Positions 31,326 through 41,260 of a stretch of DNA of 64,000 nucleotides are shown here, in pieces. The translations under genes and the position numbers were made by a program. Position 1 is the stretch's first letter. Each line of letters begins with the position of its first letter. The DNA is from Rhizobium sp. Root1334. Its GTDB lineage: Bacteria; Pseudomonadota; Alphaproteobacteria; Rhizobiales; Rhizobiaceae. Where the stretch lies: the NCBI RefSeq assembly GCF_001426665.1, contig NZ_LMEY01000029.1, forward strand, positions 96,957-160,956, written 5' to 3'. Below the pieces are notes generated by a model. That model did not search any database, had not been told where the DNA came from, and was given only the letters and a program-made list of their open reading frames with translations.

Positions 31326-31401
31326 GGGCAGAATTACTCGAACATTGCGGTCGCGGGGAAAGGCGGATACACGGAACTCCGGTAACAACGGATCGCAGTG
31401 G

Positions 31402-32331
31402 ATGCAAACAAAACCTTTCCGGATCGGCACGCGGGGCAGCCCCCTGGCGTTGGCGCAGGCCCATGAAACGCGGGACCGGCTGGTGGCTGCGCATGGTATG
31501 CCGGCCGAAATGTTCGAAATCGTCGTACTGTCGACCATGGGCGACCGGATCACTGACCGGTCGCTGTCGGAAATCGGCGGCAAGGGCCTCTTCACTCAGG
31601 AACTGGAGGATATGCTCACCTCCGGCGGGCTGGATTTTGCCGTGCATTCCTCCAAGGACATGCCGACCAAGCTGCCAACGGGCCTCTATCTCTCCGCCTA
31701 CCTGCCGCGCGAAGACGCCCGCGACGCCTTTGTCGGTCGCACCGCCAGGAAACTTCTCGATCTGCCGCAAGGAGCCACGATTGGCTCGTCGTCGCTGCGC
31801 CGTCAGGCGCTCATCAAGCGCCTGCGCCCGGATATCAACGTCATCACCTATCGCGGCCTCGTCGATACCCGGCTAAGAAAGCTGGCCGAGGGCCAGGTCG
31901 ATGCGACGCTGCTTGCCTTTGCGGGCCTGAAGCGGCTGGGCAAGGACGACGTGCCAACCGAGCTTCTCGATCCCGAAACCTTCCCGCCAGCCCCGGCACA
32001 GGGCGCAATCTGTATTGAAAGCCGGATCGACGACAACCGGGTCAATAGTCTGCTCGAAGCGATCAACGATGCGCGAACCCACGAGGCCGTCACCTGTGAA
32101 CGTGCATTCCTTGGGACGCTCGACGGCTCCTGCCGCACGCCGATTGCCGGTTACGCGGTCTCTGATGGCGAAAACATTCGTTTTTCCGGCATGGTCCTGA
32201 CGCCTGATGGCAGCGAATATTTCCGCGTGGGCATTGAGGGCAAGGCAGCCGATGCCGAACAGCTTGGCGCCAAGGCCGGCAACGATATCCGCCTCGATGC
32301 GGGACCGGACTTCTTTTCGAGCTGGGCGTGA
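31402..32331 (+). CDS. hemC: Hydroxymethylbilane synthase (porphobilinogen deaminase)
   Basis: Assembles four porphobilinogens into hydroxymethylbilane in heme synthesis; 309 residues. It has [41 protein letters not shown], and the dipyrromethane-cofactor cysteine in [16 protein letters not shown] at 31402 ([13 protein letters not shown]) is chosen because upstream codons overlap the tsaD start. It is the first gene of a heme/envelope operon. Confidence 0.96.
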   Translation: MQTKPFRIGTRGSPLALAQAHETRDRLVAAHGMPAEMFEIVVLSTMGDRITDRSLSEIGGKGLFTQELEDMLTSGGLDFAVHSSKDMPTKLPTGLYLSAYLPREDARDAFVGRTARKLLDLPQGATIGSSSLRRQALIKRLRPDINVITYRGLVDTRLRKLAEGQVDATLLAFAGLKRLGKDDVPTELLDPETFPPAPAQGAICIESRIDDNRVNSLLEAINDARTHEAVTCERAFLGTLDGSCRTPIAGYAVSDGENIRFSGMVLTPDGSEYFRVGIEGKAADAEQLGAKAGNDIRLDAGPDFFSSWA

Positions 32332-33056
32332 GCATGCCCGCCCCGTTGCGCATTCTTGTCACTAGGCCCAGGCCTTCAGCGGCGGCAACCGCAGCAAAGC
32401 TCGCAGCGATGGGGCACGAGGCCGTGCTTCTGCCGGTCATGGAAGCCATCCATCAGCCACGAGCGGCACTGGAAGCGCTGACCCATGCCCACAGCGCCAT
32501 TGCCGTCACCAGCGCCGAAGTGTTTCGTGCCTTGGCACCCTATGGCGAACAGGTGACGCCGCATCTACGGACACCGGTCTATTGCGTCGGTCCCGCAACG
32601 GCGCAGGCAGCACAACGCATGGGCTTCCAATCCCTGATAACGGGCAGCGGCACCGGCGTTTCCCTGGCAAAGATTGCCGCGGCCGCATCGGTCGATCTCG
32701 CTGACGGCCTGGTCTATCTCGCCGGGTCGCCGCGCTCTCCGGCTTTCGAGGCAGGGTTACAGGCCGCAGGCATCGCCTGCCGCACCGCCGAGACCTACCG
32801 GATGTCGGCCATCGCGCACCCACCCGGGACAGTCGAGCAATGTCTGCATCCGCCGGTCCCGGACCTCGTTCTGCTCTATTCGCACGAAACCGCACGGCAT
32901 TTTTTCGCGCTGCTGTCTCCACAAACGACACACAGGATGTCCGGCATGCGTATCCTGTGCCTCAGCCAACACGTCGCAAATGCCATCCCCCCTGGTTTCG
33001 GGCCGGTCGCCATTGCCGCGGAGCCTTCCGAAGAAGCCCTTCTCGCCCTCGTCTGA
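32328..33056 (+). CDS. hemD: Uroporphyrinogen-III synthase
   Basis: Closes and inverts ring D to form uroporphyrinogen III; 242 residues. The family is poorly conserved, but [47 protein letters not shown] and [16 protein letters not shown], together with the position after hemC, identify it. The GTG at 32328 overlaps the hemC stop (GTGA); an ATG at 32334 is the alternative start. Confidence 0.92.
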   Translation: MSMPAPLRILVTRPRPSAAATAAKLAAMGHEAVLLPVMEAIHQPRAALEALTHAHSAIAVTSAEVFRALAPYGEQVTPHLRTPVYCVGPATAQAAQRMGFQSLITGSGTGVSLAKIAAAASVDLADGLVYLAGSPRSPAFEAGLQAAGIACRTAETYRMSAIAHPPGTVEQCLHPPVPDLVLLYSHETARHFFALLSPQTTHRMSGMRILCLSQHVANAIPPGFGPVAIAAEPSEEALLALV

Positions 33057-33197
33057 CCCGCTGCACCACAGGCAGCGGAACACAAATCCATCCAGCGACG
33101 GTCAAGGAATTGTCGCTTGGGGGCTTTCCCTATCCCTGCCGCATGTCTAGGTTTAAGACTGTACGTCAAGTTCATGCGATAACGGAAAGAGATCATC

Positions 33198-34493
33198 ATG
33201 GGACCGGAAAACCCTCCGCGCCGCTCGAAGTCCGATCAGGAGCCGTTGACGATCGACCTGGATGCCAATCCGGCCACTGCGGACGATGCAAAAAACGACG
33301 CAGCCGTGGAAACCGCTGAAAATGGCGACAGGGCCGACATCCGGGCTGGGGAAGCCGATGAAACCGTGCGGGCCGATATCGCCGAAGCATCCGATAACGC
33401 CAGAACAGACACCGGCTCCACAGCTCAGCCGGACGAAGAGGATACACGGGCAGAAGCCGCATCCGCAGCCTTTGCTGAGGAACCGGTATCGGCCGCGACT
33501 GCGGCAGAAGAACCGGCAAGGCCCATCTACCCTGCACAGCATCGTACCTCCAATTCCGGCGCCCTTGCCGCCGGCATTCTCGGCGGCCTGATCGCGCTTC
33601 TCGGCGCCGGCGTCCTGCAATATGCCGGTATCATGCCCTCGCTTGGCCCGGGCGGTGGCAATACCGCGATCGAGCAGAGCCTTGCCAGCGATATCGAAGC
33701 CCTGAAAGCGCAGCTCGCTGCAGCTCCGGCGCCGCAGGCGGCGGCCGATCTTGGCCCGCTCGATGCCCGCATTGCCGAACTGGAGAAGAAGACCGCCGAA
33801 GCGGGCAATGGCGCGGCCGCCGACGTCTCGGGCCTCGATGCTCAGATCACCAACCTGACCGGTGAAATCGCCACGCTGAAAGCGGCGTTGGCCGATGCAC
33901 AGCAGTCAACCGAAGCCGCCAAATCCGAGCTTTCGGCCCGCCTTGACGCAGCCGAAAAGAAGATCGATGAGCCGGCAAGCGATGTGCAACTGGCCCGGGC
34001 CGTGGCGGTCACAGCTTTGAAGACGGCGATTGATCGTGGCGGACCGTTCTTGGCCGAGCTCGACGCGCTGAAAAGCGTCGCCGCCACTGATCCGGCCGTC
34101 ACCGGCCTTGCGGAGGACGCCAAGACCGGTATTTCCCCGCGCGCCGACCTCGTGCGTGATTTCCCAGCCGTTGCCGATACCATGCTGGAGGCAACCCGGC
34201 ACACCGATCCCAATCAGGGTGTGTTCTCCCGCCTGATGGACAGCGCATCTTCGGCCATCCGCATCCGCCCCGTCGGCAGCGTCGAGGGCGAAGGTCCGGA
34301 AGCCGTCGTTGCCCGCATCGAGGACAAGCTGGTGAATGGCGACCTGAAGGGCGCAAGCCTGGAATGGGACGCGCTGCCGGAACCGGCAAAGGCCGCAGGT
34401 GCCGCTTTCAAGACCAAGCTGGATCAACGCATCCGCGTCGAGGGGTTGATCGATGCCACCGTTGCCGGCGCCATGACGGCCAACCAAGGCTAA
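33198..34493 (+). CDS. Mic60/mitofilin-like inner-membrane protein (COG4223)
   Basis: Protein of 431 residues with the layout of alphaproteobacterial Mic60: a long acidic, Ala-rich N-terminal cytoplasmic part (1-115), one transmembrane segment (about 121-143, GALAAGILGGLIALLGAG), a periplasmic coiled coil (about 150-260), and a C-terminal mitofilin signature domain with ARAVAVTALKTAIDRGGPF and DLKGASLEWDALPEPAK. In mitochondria Mic60 shapes cristae. The position after hemD and before HemY matches the conserved alphaproteobacterial gene order. It lies 141 bases past hemD; that gap may hold an internal promoter. Confidence 0.85.
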   Translation: MGPENPPRRSKSDQEPLTIDLDANPATADDAKNDAAVETAENGDRADIRAGEADETVRADIAEASDNARTDTGSTAQPDEEDTRAEAASAAFAEEPVSAATAAEEPARPIYPAQHRTSNSGALAAGILGGLIALLGAGVLQYAGIMPSLGPGGGNTAIEQSLASDIEALKAQLAAAPAPQAAADLGPLDARIAELEKKTAEAGNGAAADVSGLDAQITNLTGEIATLKAALADAQQSTEAAKSELSARLDAAEKKIDEPASDVQLARAVAVTALKTAIDRGGPFLAELDALKSVAATDPAVTGLAEDAKTGISPRADLVRDFPAVADTMLEATRHTDPNQGVFSRLMDSASSAIRIRPVGSVEGEGPEAVVARIEDKLVNGDLKGASLEWDALPEPAKAAGAAFKTKLDQRIRVEGLIDATVAGAMTANQG

Positions 34494-34503
34494 GGAAGAG
34501 TTC

Positions 34504-36168
34504 ATGATCCGTATTCTGTTCTATGTTCTCGTCGTCCTCGCCCTTGGCGCAGGCTTTGCCTGGCTGGCTGATCGCCCCGGCGAACTGTCGCTGATCTGGC
34601 AAGGCCAACGCATTGAGATGAGCCTGATGGTCGCGGCAACGCTGCTTGCCTCGTTGATCGCTGCCATCCTGATCGTCGTCTGGTTCATCCGCGTCGTCTG
34701 GCTTTCGCCCCATTCGATCTCCCGCTATTTTCGCGCCCGCAAGCGTGACCGCGGTTATCAGGCTCTGTCCACCGGCCTGATCGCCGCCGGCGCCGGGGAC
34801 AGTGCACTTGCCCGCAAGATGACCGCCCGCACCCACGGCCTTCTGAGCGCCGATCAGGAGCCGCTGATCCATCTGCTCGAAGCGCAGACGGCGCTGATTG
34901 AAGGCAAATACGACGACGCCCGCAAGAAGTTCGAGCTGATGGCCGACGATCCGGAAACCCGCGAACTCGGCTTGCGCGGTCTCTATCTCGAGGCCAAGCG
35001 GCTGGGCGCCAATGAAGCTGCCCGCCAATATGCCGAACGCGCTGCCGACAAGTCCCCGCACTTGCCCTGGGCAACGCTGGCCGCGCTCGACTATCGCAGC
35101 CAGACCGGCCAGTGGGACGAAGCCATCCGCCTTCTCGACCAGAGCCGCACGGCGCATGTCATCGAACGCAAGGAGGCCGACCGCAAGAAGGCCGTGCTGT
35201 TGACCGCCCGCGCTTCCGAAAAACTGGAGACCGATCCAAAGGGCGCCCGCGACGATGCGCAGGCAGCGCTCAAACTGGCCGAGGACCTGGTGCCGGCCGG
35301 CCTCATCGCCGCCAAGGCGCTGTTTCGCGAGGACAATCTGCGCAAGGGTGCCGCCATTCTGGAAAAGCTCTGGAAACAGGAGCCGCATCCGGACGTCGCC
35401 AAGCTCTATGTCCGTGCCCGCAGCGGTGATTCCGCCACCGACCGGCTGAAGCGCGCCAACAAGCTCGAAGCATTGCGGCCCAACAATCCGATCGCGCTCG
35501 CCGCCGTCGCCGAAGCAGCACTTGAAGCCCGCGAATTGCCGCTGGCTCGCGCCAAGGCGGAAGCCGCCGCCCGCATCCAGCCGAACGAAAACATCTTTCT
35601 GCTGCTCGCCGATATCGAGGAGGCAGATACCAACGATGACGGCCGCATCCGTCACTGGATGAACCAGGCACTGAAAAGTCCGCGTGATCCAGCCTGGACC
35701 GCCGATGGCGTCACATCGCCGGAATGGCTGCCGGTCTCGCCGGTCAGCGGCCGCCTGGACGCCTTCGAATGGAAGCAGCCGGTCGCCGAGATTGCCGGCG
35801 CGATTGAAGAAGGCAGGCCGGATACCGCCGACGCGGCGATCCGCAGCCTGCCGCCTGTTGCCATCGTCCACCAGCGCCCGGAACCACAGCCGGAGCGGGC
35901 CACCGTTGCGGTCAAGGCAAGCCCGGTGATCGAAGCTGCGGATAAGGCGCCGGAGACAGTCAAGACCATCGCCGTACCGGCACCGAGCGAATCGGTGATC
36001 GTGCCGCAAACGGTGAAGGCAGAGCCGAAACCGGTCCCGGCCAAGACTGTGGAAGCCAAGTCGACAGAGGCTGTCGTCGAGCCCTTCTTCGGTCGCCCAC
36101 CCGATGATCCGGGCGTGCGCGACGATAACAACAAGCCATTGGAAAAGACGGCATTCCGCCTGTTTTGA
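34504..36168 (+). CDS. HemY-like membrane protein with TPR repeats
   Basis: Protein of 554 residues with the HemY N-terminal domain: TM1 (about 2-21), TM2 (about 41-64), then YFRARKRDRGYQALSTGLIAAGAGD, followed by a helical TPR-like region (about 115-400) and a disordered Pro/Ala/Lys-rich tail. This HemY is the proteobacterial HemX/HemY-operon protein, not protoporphyrinogen oxidase; its molecular role is unknown, though it is linked to heme synthesis and envelope biogenesis. It starts 10 bases past the Mic60-like gene. Confidence 0.85.
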   Translation: MIRILFYVLVVLALGAGFAWLADRPGELSLIWQGQRIEMSLMVAATLLASLIAAILIVVWFIRVVWLSPHSISRYFRARKRDRGYQALSTGLIAAGAGDSALARKMTARTHGLLSADQEPLIHLLEAQTALIEGKYDDARKKFELMADDPETRELGLRGLYLEAKRLGANEAARQYAERAADKSPHLPWATLAALDYRSQTGQWDEAIRLLDQSRTAHVIERKEADRKKAVLLTARASEKLETDPKGARDDAQAALKLAEDLVPAGLIAAKALFREDNLRKGAAILEKLWKQEPHPDVAKLYVRARSGDSATDRLKRANKLEALRPNNPIALAAVAEAALEARELPLARAKAEAAARIQPNENIFLLLADIEEADTNDDGRIRHWMNQALKSPRDPAWTADGVTSPEWLPVSPVSGRLDAFEWKQPVAEIAGAIEEGRPDTADAAIRSLPPVAIVHQRPEPQPERATVAVKASPVIEAADKAPETVKTIAVPAPSESVIVPQTVKAEPKPVPAKTVEAKSTEAVVEPFFGRPPDDPGVRDDNNKPLEKTAFRLF

Positions 36169-36197
36169 GACGAAACCCCGACCTTAAACGGAAAAAC

Positions 36198-36683
36198 ATG
36201 TTTGAGCGTTTTCGAAGCTTTCTCGATAGCCTGACCGGCAGCGGAACGCCGGTCATCCAGCCCGGCGACCCCCGCATCGCCATCGCCGCACTCTGCATCC
36301 AGGTGATGGAGGCCGACGGCGAAATCCACGAGAAGGAGCGCAAGAAAGTGCGCTCGATGGTCAAGGATCATTACAAGCTCGACGATGCCTCGCTCGACGC
36401 GCTGATCGTCGCCGGGGAAACCGCCGAAAGCCAGGCCATCGATTTCTTCCGCTTCACCTCCGATATCAAGCGGCATTTCTCCGAGGAGCAGCGGATCGAC
36501 CTGGTCGGCATGCTGTGGGAAATTGCCTATGCCGATGGCAAGCGCAGCGAGATGGAGGACCACGTGATCTGGCGCGTCGCCGATCTCCTGGGCGTATCCG
36601 GCAGGGACCGGATCATCAAACGGCAGGAGGTTGCTGCCAAACTGGACATCGTGGAGGAGGCCACAGCCCACCAGGAAAAGTGA
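36198..36683 (+). CDS. TerB-like protein
   Basis: Protein of 161 residues with a TerB (tellurite-resistance) domain, a helical metal-binding-like fold. It shows IAALCIQVMEADGEIHEKERKKVRSM and DLVGMLWEIAYADGKRSEMEDHVIWRVADLLGVS, a duplicated acidic pattern typical of the family. ATG at 36198 (MFERFRSF) is used; an earlier GTG in the HemY tail overlap adds no conserved residues. Stand-alone TerB proteins are common and do not by themselves imply tellurite resistance. Confidence 0.85.
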   Translation: MFERFRSFLDSLTGSGTPVIQPGDPRIAIAALCIQVMEADGEIHEKERKKVRSMVKDHYKLDDASLDALIVAGETAESQAIDFFRFTSDIKRHFSEEQRIDLVGMLWEIAYADGKRSEMEDHVIWRVADLLGVSGRDRIIKRQEVAAKLDIVEEATAHQEK

Positions 36684-36684
36684 C

Positions 36685-37428
36685 ATGCTTTTCGACGACC
36701 GTACCTACTATAGGCGCAACGCAGGCAAGCCGGTCCTGATCGTCCTGCACCAGGAGCGCTCCAGCCCTGGCCGTGTCGGCCATCTCCTCTTGGAAAAAGG
36801 GCTGAGCCTCGATATTCGCCGCCCGGTGTTGGGCGATCCCTTGCCCGCAACGCTGGATCAGCATGCCGGCGCCGTTGTCTTCGGCGGACCGATGAGCGCC
36901 AATGACGACGAAGACTATGTCCGCCGCGAGATCGACTGGCTCTCGGTGCCTCTCACCGAAAACAAGCCCTTCCTCGGCATCTGCCTTGGCGCCCAGATGC
37001 TGGTGCGCCATCTCGGCGGCGTGGTCGGCCCGCATCATGAAGGCCAGACGGAAATCGGCTGGTATCCGCTTGAAGCGACCGACAAGGGCCGCGCCCTGAT
37101 GCAATGGCCATCGATGGTCTACCAGTTTCACCGCGAGGGCTTTGATCTTCCGGCGGGTGCCGAACTGCTTGCGTCTGGCGCCACCTACCCCAACCAGGCG
37201 TTCCGCTATGGCGAAAACGCCTGGGGCATCCAGTTTCATGGTGAGTTGACGCGGGTGATGATGCACCGCTGGGTCGTGCATGGGGCGCACCGGTTTGAAC
37301 TGCCGGGCGCGCAGCTGGGGCGCCTGCATCTCGAAGGCCGGATGGACTATGATGCGCCGCTGCGCGCCTGGATGGACCAGTTTCTCACCCACATCTTCCA
37401 GCGGCACGGCGAGAAGACCGCTCTCTGA
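36685..37428 (+). CDS. Class I glutamine amidotransferase-like protein
   Basis: Protein of 247 residues with the GATase1 fold. The nucleophile is C100 in FLGICLGAQ, and the catalytic His-Glu is in GIQFHGEL. It resembles GuaA-related stand-alone amidotransferases whose acceptor is not known. It starts one base past the TerB stop, in the hem operon, and its end faces the MFS gene three bases away. Confidence 0.85.
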   Translation: MLFDDRTYYRRNAGKPVLIVLHQERSSPGRVGHLLLEKGLSLDIRRPVLGDPLPATLDQHAGAVVFGGPMSANDDEDYVRREIDWLSVPLTENKPFLGICLGAQMLVRHLGGVVGPHHEGQTEIGWYPLEATDKGRALMQWPSMVYQFHREGFDLPAGAELLASGATYPNQAFRYGENAWGIQFHGELTRVMMHRWVVHGAHRFELPGAQLGRLHLEGRMDYDAPLRAWMDQFLTHIFQRHGEKTAL

Positions 37429-37431
37429 TCG

Positions 37432-38676
37432 TCACGCCTTGCTGCGATCCGGCGCATCGAGCGAATCGATCTTGCGCAATTGCGGAAAACCGAGCGCCCA
37501 GATGACCGCGACCGCCAGCGTACCAACGCCGCCGATGACGACAGCCGGAACGGCGCCGATAAAATGCGCCATCGTTCCGGCGCGGAATTCACCGAGTTCG
37601 TTGGACGCTCCGACAAACACCATGTTGACCGCATTGACCCGGCCGCGCACGGCGTCCGGCGTCCACAGCGCAATCAGCGTTTCGCGCACATAAACCGAGA
37701 TCATGTCCGCCCCGCCCATCAGCATCAAGGATGCGATCGACAGCCAGGCAATATGCGACAGCCCGAAAATGACCGTGCCGAGACCGAACAGCGCCACCCC
37801 GGCGAACATCAGCCTTCCGGCATTGTGACGGATCGGGTAGGCGGCCAAGGTCACGGCCACAAGGATGGCACCGATGCCGGGCGCCGCCCGCAGCAGCCCC
37901 AGACCGAGCGGACCGAGCACGAGGATTTCGCTGGCGAACACCGGCATCAGCGCCACGGCGCCACCGAGCAGCACCGCAAACAGGTCGAGCGAGATGGCCC
38001 CCAAAACGATCTTTTCCGTGCGGATGAACCTGAAACCGGCCAGTACCGAGGTCCAATCGCGCGGCTCGCTGAGGCTATGTTGCGCCGGCTTTGCGATCAG
38101 GAAGATGAGAATGGAGGCAAGGACGAGAAAGACCAGCGCCACGGAATAGGCAACGACGGCGCTCAGACCATAGAGCAGGCCACCGGCCACCGGCCCGAGG
38201 ATCGCCGCCGTCTGCCACGAGGACGAATTCCAGGCGATAGCATTCGCCAGATCCTTGGCCGGAACCAGATTCGGCGCCAGCGACTGGACTGCGGGTGCCA
38301 TGAAGGCGCGCTCGATGCCGAAGACGATCAGGATGGCAAAGACCGGCCAGGGCGAAAAGGCATGGGCAAGCGTCAGCCCCAGCAACGCCGCCGCGCAAAG
38401 GGCGCTGATGATCATGCAGATCGAGACGATCATGCGGCGCGAGTGCCGGTCGGCCACATGCCCGGTGATGAGGATAAGCAAAAGCGACGGCAGGAACTGG
38501 AAGAGGCCGATCAGACCGAGATACAGCGTGTTCTGCGTCTGCTCGTACATCTGCCATCCCACCGAGACGCTGATGATCTGGATGGCGAAGGACGCAAGGA
38601 AGCGGGCGAAGAAGAAACGGGCGTAGGAGACATGCCGGAACGCGGCGAACCGGTCAGCATCCTGATGAACGGACAT
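37432..38676 (-). CDS. MFS transporter (enterobactin-exporter-like)
   Basis: Inner-membrane protein of 414 residues with about 11-12 transmembrane segments in two halves. It shows the MFS loop GHVADRHSRRMIV between TM2 and TM3, LAPNLVPAKDLANAIAWNSSSWQ in the EntS-like position, and a helix-linking cytoplasmic loop near residue 200. The substrate is unknown. It is divergent from the YggT gene. Confidence 0.85.
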   Translation of the reverse strand: MSVHQDADRFAAFRHVSYARFFFARFLASFAIQIISVSVGWQMYEQTQNTLYLGLIGLFQFLPSLLLILITGHVADRHSRRMIVSICMIISALCAAALLGLTLAHAFSPWPVFAILIVFGIERAFMAPAVQSLAPNLVPAKDLANAIAWNSSSWQTAAILGPVAGGLLYGLSAVVAYSVALVFLVLASILIFLIAKPAQHSLSEPRDWTSVLAGFRFIRTEKIVLGAISLDLFAVLLGGAVALMPVFASEILVLGPLGLGLLRAAPGIGAILVAVTLAAYPIRHNAGRLMFAGVALFGLGTVIFGLSHIAWLSIASLMLMGGADMISVYVRETLIALWTPDAVRGRVNAVNMVFVGASNELGEFRAGTMAHFIGAVPAVVIGGVGTLAVAVIWALGFPQLRKIDSLDAPDRSKA

Positions 38677-38805
38677 ACGGCAATCTTCCCGGACAATGGC
38701 AGTTATTCCGCCGTATTAAACATGTTTGGCCCATCGCGAAAGCACGGACTTGCCGGTTTAGCCGTCAATGTCTACATGTCTGTCAATAACGAATTGGAGA
38801 CCGGC

Positions 38806-39099
38806 ATGCTTGCTGTCATTGCGACCCTGAATTTCATCATCAACATAGCGTGGTTCCTGGTCATCGCCTCGGCCATTTTTTCCTGGCTCTACGCTTTCAA
38901 CGTCATCAACGTGAACAACAACGCCATCAACATGATCGGCCGTTCGCTCTACCAGTTGACGGAACCACTCTACCGGCCGATCCGCAACATTCTGCCCAAC
39001 ATGGGCGGCGTCGACCTGTCGCCACTGGTGGTTTTGGTCATCCTCTATTTCCTCTGGTATTTCCTCAACACGACCGTTGCTGCCGCCTTGCTCAGCTAA
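38806..39099 (+). CDS. YggT family protein
   Basis: Small membrane protein of 97 residues with two hydrophobic segments (about 6-28 and 70-95) and the family signature LYQLTEPLYRPIRNILPNMGGVDLSPLVV. YggT proteins are linked to envelope, division-site and turgor functions. ATG at 38806 follows TTGGAGA; a much longer frame running back through the MFS gene is a shadow. Confidence 0.9.
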   Translation: MLAVIATLNFIINIAWFLVIASAIFSWLYAFNVINVNNNAINMIGRSLYQLTEPLYRPIRNILPNMGGVDLSPLVVLVILYFLWYFLNTTVAAALLS

Positions 39100-39144
39100 A
39101 CGCTGCCGCGCCTACGGGCTCATGGTTTGAATATTCGAAAACAA

Positions 39145-39182
39145 AAAACCTCCGGATCAGCCTGATCCGGAGGTTTTCTTTT
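39145..39182 (+). terminator. Intrinsic terminator after the YggT gene
   Basis: Long stem AAAACCTCCGGATCAG (39145-39160) paired with CTGATCCGGAGGTTTT, followed by CTTTTG. The two-sided A/T flanks make it suitable for both strands. Confidence 0.9.
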
Positions 39183-39202
39183 GTAGAATGTCGAAACTCT
39201 GC

Positions 39203-39260
39203 CCTCCCTCTTCTCCCCACCGGGGAGAAGGTGGCCCAAAGGGCCGGATGAGCGGCTACA
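39203..39260. repeat. RIME-like repeat, half copy 3
   Basis: Only the first module is present: CTTCTCCCC-GGGGAGAAG, GTGGCCC-GGGCC and GGATGAG. The second module is missing or decayed. It lies between the YggT and ppa genes. Confidence 0.65.
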
Positions 39261-39319
39261 AGCCCAGAACTCGAGAAAAGTCCCTACCCCGCTGGGTAGA
39301 GAGCACGCACCGCGAACCG

Positions 39320-39853
39320 TTACTTCTCAGCCTTGGCGCGCTCGACTGCTTCGAGAATCAGCTTCTGCGCAACCGTGACATCCTTCCAGCCAAAGATCTT
39401 CACCCACTTGCCGGGCTCCAGATCCTTGTAATGCTCGAAGAAGTGCTCGATCTGCTGCAGGGTGATTTCCGGCAGGTCGGTATAGTCCTTCACCTTGTCG
39501 TAGCGTTTGGTCAGGTGATAGTTCGGCACGGCGACGATCTTTTCGTCCTTGCCGGAATTGTCTTCCATCATCAAGACGCCGATCGGGCGCACGTTGATGA
39601 CGCAGCCTGGAACCAGCGGGCGGGTCGATGCGATCAGCACATCGATCGGGTCGCCATCTTCCGACAGCGTGTGCGGTACAAAGCCGTAATTGCCCGGATA
39701 GGTCATCGGCGTGTAGAGGAAACGGTCGACAACCAGCGTGCCGGCTTCCTTGTCCATTTCATACTTGATCGGATGGCCGCCAACCGGAACCTCGACGATC
39801 ACGTTGATATCTTCCGGCGGATTCTTGCCAATCGAAATTGCATCAATACGCAT
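39320..39853 (-). CDS. ppa: Inorganic pyrophosphatase (family I)
   Basis: Hydrolyses pyrophosphate, pulling biosynthetic reactions; 177 residues, cytoplasmic, Mg-dependent. It has [44 protein letters not shown] with the metal aspartates, and [34 protein letters not shown] at 39853 (MRIDAISIG) is the family start. Confidence 0.97.
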   Translation of the reverse strand: MRIDAISIGKNPPEDINVIVEVPVGGHPIKYEMDKEAGTLVVDRFLYTPMTYPGNYGFVPHTLSEDGDPIDVLIASTRPLVPGCVINVRPIGVLMMEDNSGKDEKIVAVPNYHLTKRYDKVKDYTDLPEITLQQIEHFFEHYKDLEPGKWVKIFGWKDVTVAQKLILEAVERAKAEK

Positions 39854-40005
39854 GAGTTTTCCCCCAAGGGCCAGTTTTTCGGATGGCAAGTCCGATAAAG
39901 GGAAACATGACGCAGCGCAACATTACTTTCGTTTTCGTCCGAAAAATGCGACGTTTGAGCGAATATTCGCGCAGGATGGGACGTATATCTGCAAGAGGAA
40001 CTCCG

Positions 40006-40620
40006 ATGAAACAGTTCGCCTATGCAATACCGTTTCTGATGCCATTCTCGATGGCGGCCGGCCCGGCCCATGCCAATGACAGCGCGTATACGGACCTAGA
40101 TACCGATCACTGCAAGGCCCTCTTGCCGGAAGATACGGAAAGCGGCAGCGTTTCGCTGCGCTGCAGGGGGTTCAAGGATTATGCGGTTTATTTCAAGGAA
40201 GGCGATCTGCGTCAGAGCATCCTCTACGGCTTCGTCAGCGACACCTATGTCAACGACGCCTTCGAAAGCTTCGAGCCGTTCAACACTGCGACGCGAAAGA
40301 TCGAATGGCGGCTTGGTGTGGACGGCAAACCGGCTGCGACAATCCTGCGCTGGTTTCTGGACAATATCGATCCGGTTACCTACGAACCGTCACCGAAATT
40401 GAAAGGCCAGGTTCTCGTCGTCTCGAAAGTGGCGGATGGCTCCGGACAGGGATGTGTCGTCGGCTATGTCGATGCATTGGCCAATCCCGAGCCCAACGCA
40501 CTGGCCCGGGAAATCGCCGACACCAGGACAAAAGACTTCGTCTGCGGCCGCAACATGGCAGCGTATCACGGCATTCGCGGGCCAACTGCGGCAGAGCCAA
40601 CGCACGTTTTTCCCGACTGA
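40006..40620 (+). CDS. Exported protein of unknown function
   Basis: Protein of 204 residues with a signal peptide (MKQFAYAIPFLMPFSMAAGPAHA-ND). The mature part has cysteines in TDHCKAL, SLRCRGF, GCVVGY and DFVCGRN, so two disulphides are likely in the periplasm. I do not recognise a named domain. AAGAGGA precedes the ATG at good spacing. It stands alone between ppa and a GNAT gene. Confidence 0.75.
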   Translation: MKQFAYAIPFLMPFSMAAGPAHANDSAYTDLDTDHCKALLPEDTESGSVSLRCRGFKDYAVYFKEGDLRQSILYGFVSDTYVNDAFESFEPFNTATRKIEWRLGVDGKPAATILRWFLDNIDPVTYEPSPKLKGQVLVVSKVADGSGQGCVVGYVDALANPEPNALAREIADTRTKDFVCGRNMAAYHGIRGPTAAEPTHVFPD

Positions 40621-40656
40621 AACGGATTGATAGGCAGACGCAGTCAGCCGGGGGTA

Positions 40657-41163
40657 TCAGTCCCAGATATAGCCGATCTTCTTCAGGTTCCTTTCGCCGA
40701 AATCTTCCATGCCCTCGCAGAGATCGCGGCCGCCGGCCATGCGGAAGAAGCGGTCGGCATGGTGGCTGTCTTCCAGGCACCAGACAACAAGGCCCTGGCA
40801 ACCCAGAGATTTCAGCAGGTTCTTCGCTTCGCCGAACAGGATGCGGCCAAGCCCGATGCCCTGATATTCCGGGCGCAGGTAAATCTCGTAGACCTCGCCT
40901 TCCTGCGGCAAAGACCGGGACCGGTTGAGGCCAAGCGTGGCGTAACCGGCGATAACGCCGGCCACTTCGACGACCAGCAGCGTCGAGGGTCCGCGCGTGG
41001 CTTTGCGCCACCATGCGTGATCGCGCCGGTGAACCATCTGGGTCAGCGGCTTGTGCGGAATGAGACCGCCATAGGCCTGCAGCCACGAGACGCGGTGAAC
41101 ATCCGAGATGGACATGGCGTCCCTCGGTTCGCCCGGACGCACCTCGATCGATAGTGTTTTCAT
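40657..41163 (-). CDS. GNAT family N-acetyltransferase
   Basis: Acetyl-CoA-dependent acyltransferase of 168 residues. Motif A is VYEIYLRPEYQGIGLGRILFGEA with the Q/R-x2-G-x-G pyrophosphate loop; motif B-like GLVVWCLEDSHHADRFFRMAGGR follows. The acceptor is unknown. Confidence 0.88.
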   Translation of the reverse strand: MKTLSIEVRPGEPRDAMSISDVHRVSWLQAYGGLIPHKPLTQMVHRRDHAWWRKATRGPSTLLVVEVAGVIAGYATLGLNRSRSLPQEGEVYEIYLRPEYQGIGLGRILFGEAKNLLKSLGCQGLVVWCLEDSHHADRFFRMAGGRDLCEGMEDFGERNLKKIGYIWD

Positions 41164-41260
41164 AACGCGACTCTAGACCCGTGCCGGACAAACAGGAATC
41201 CCGTCCAAAGGCCTGTCTTTAACTAACTCACAGGCAACTTATGGGGACAACCATCCAAAG

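Noticed and set aside
36198..36683. TerB-like gene considered as part of a tellurite-resistance or Ter-type defence cluster
   Set aside because: No TerC, TerD, TerY or other ter genes nearby; it sits in a housekeeping hem operon.
37480..39099. 539-residue plus-strand frame through the MFS gene into YggT
   Set aside because: Only the last 97 residues are real (YggT, start at 38806); the rest is antisense to the MFS transporter.
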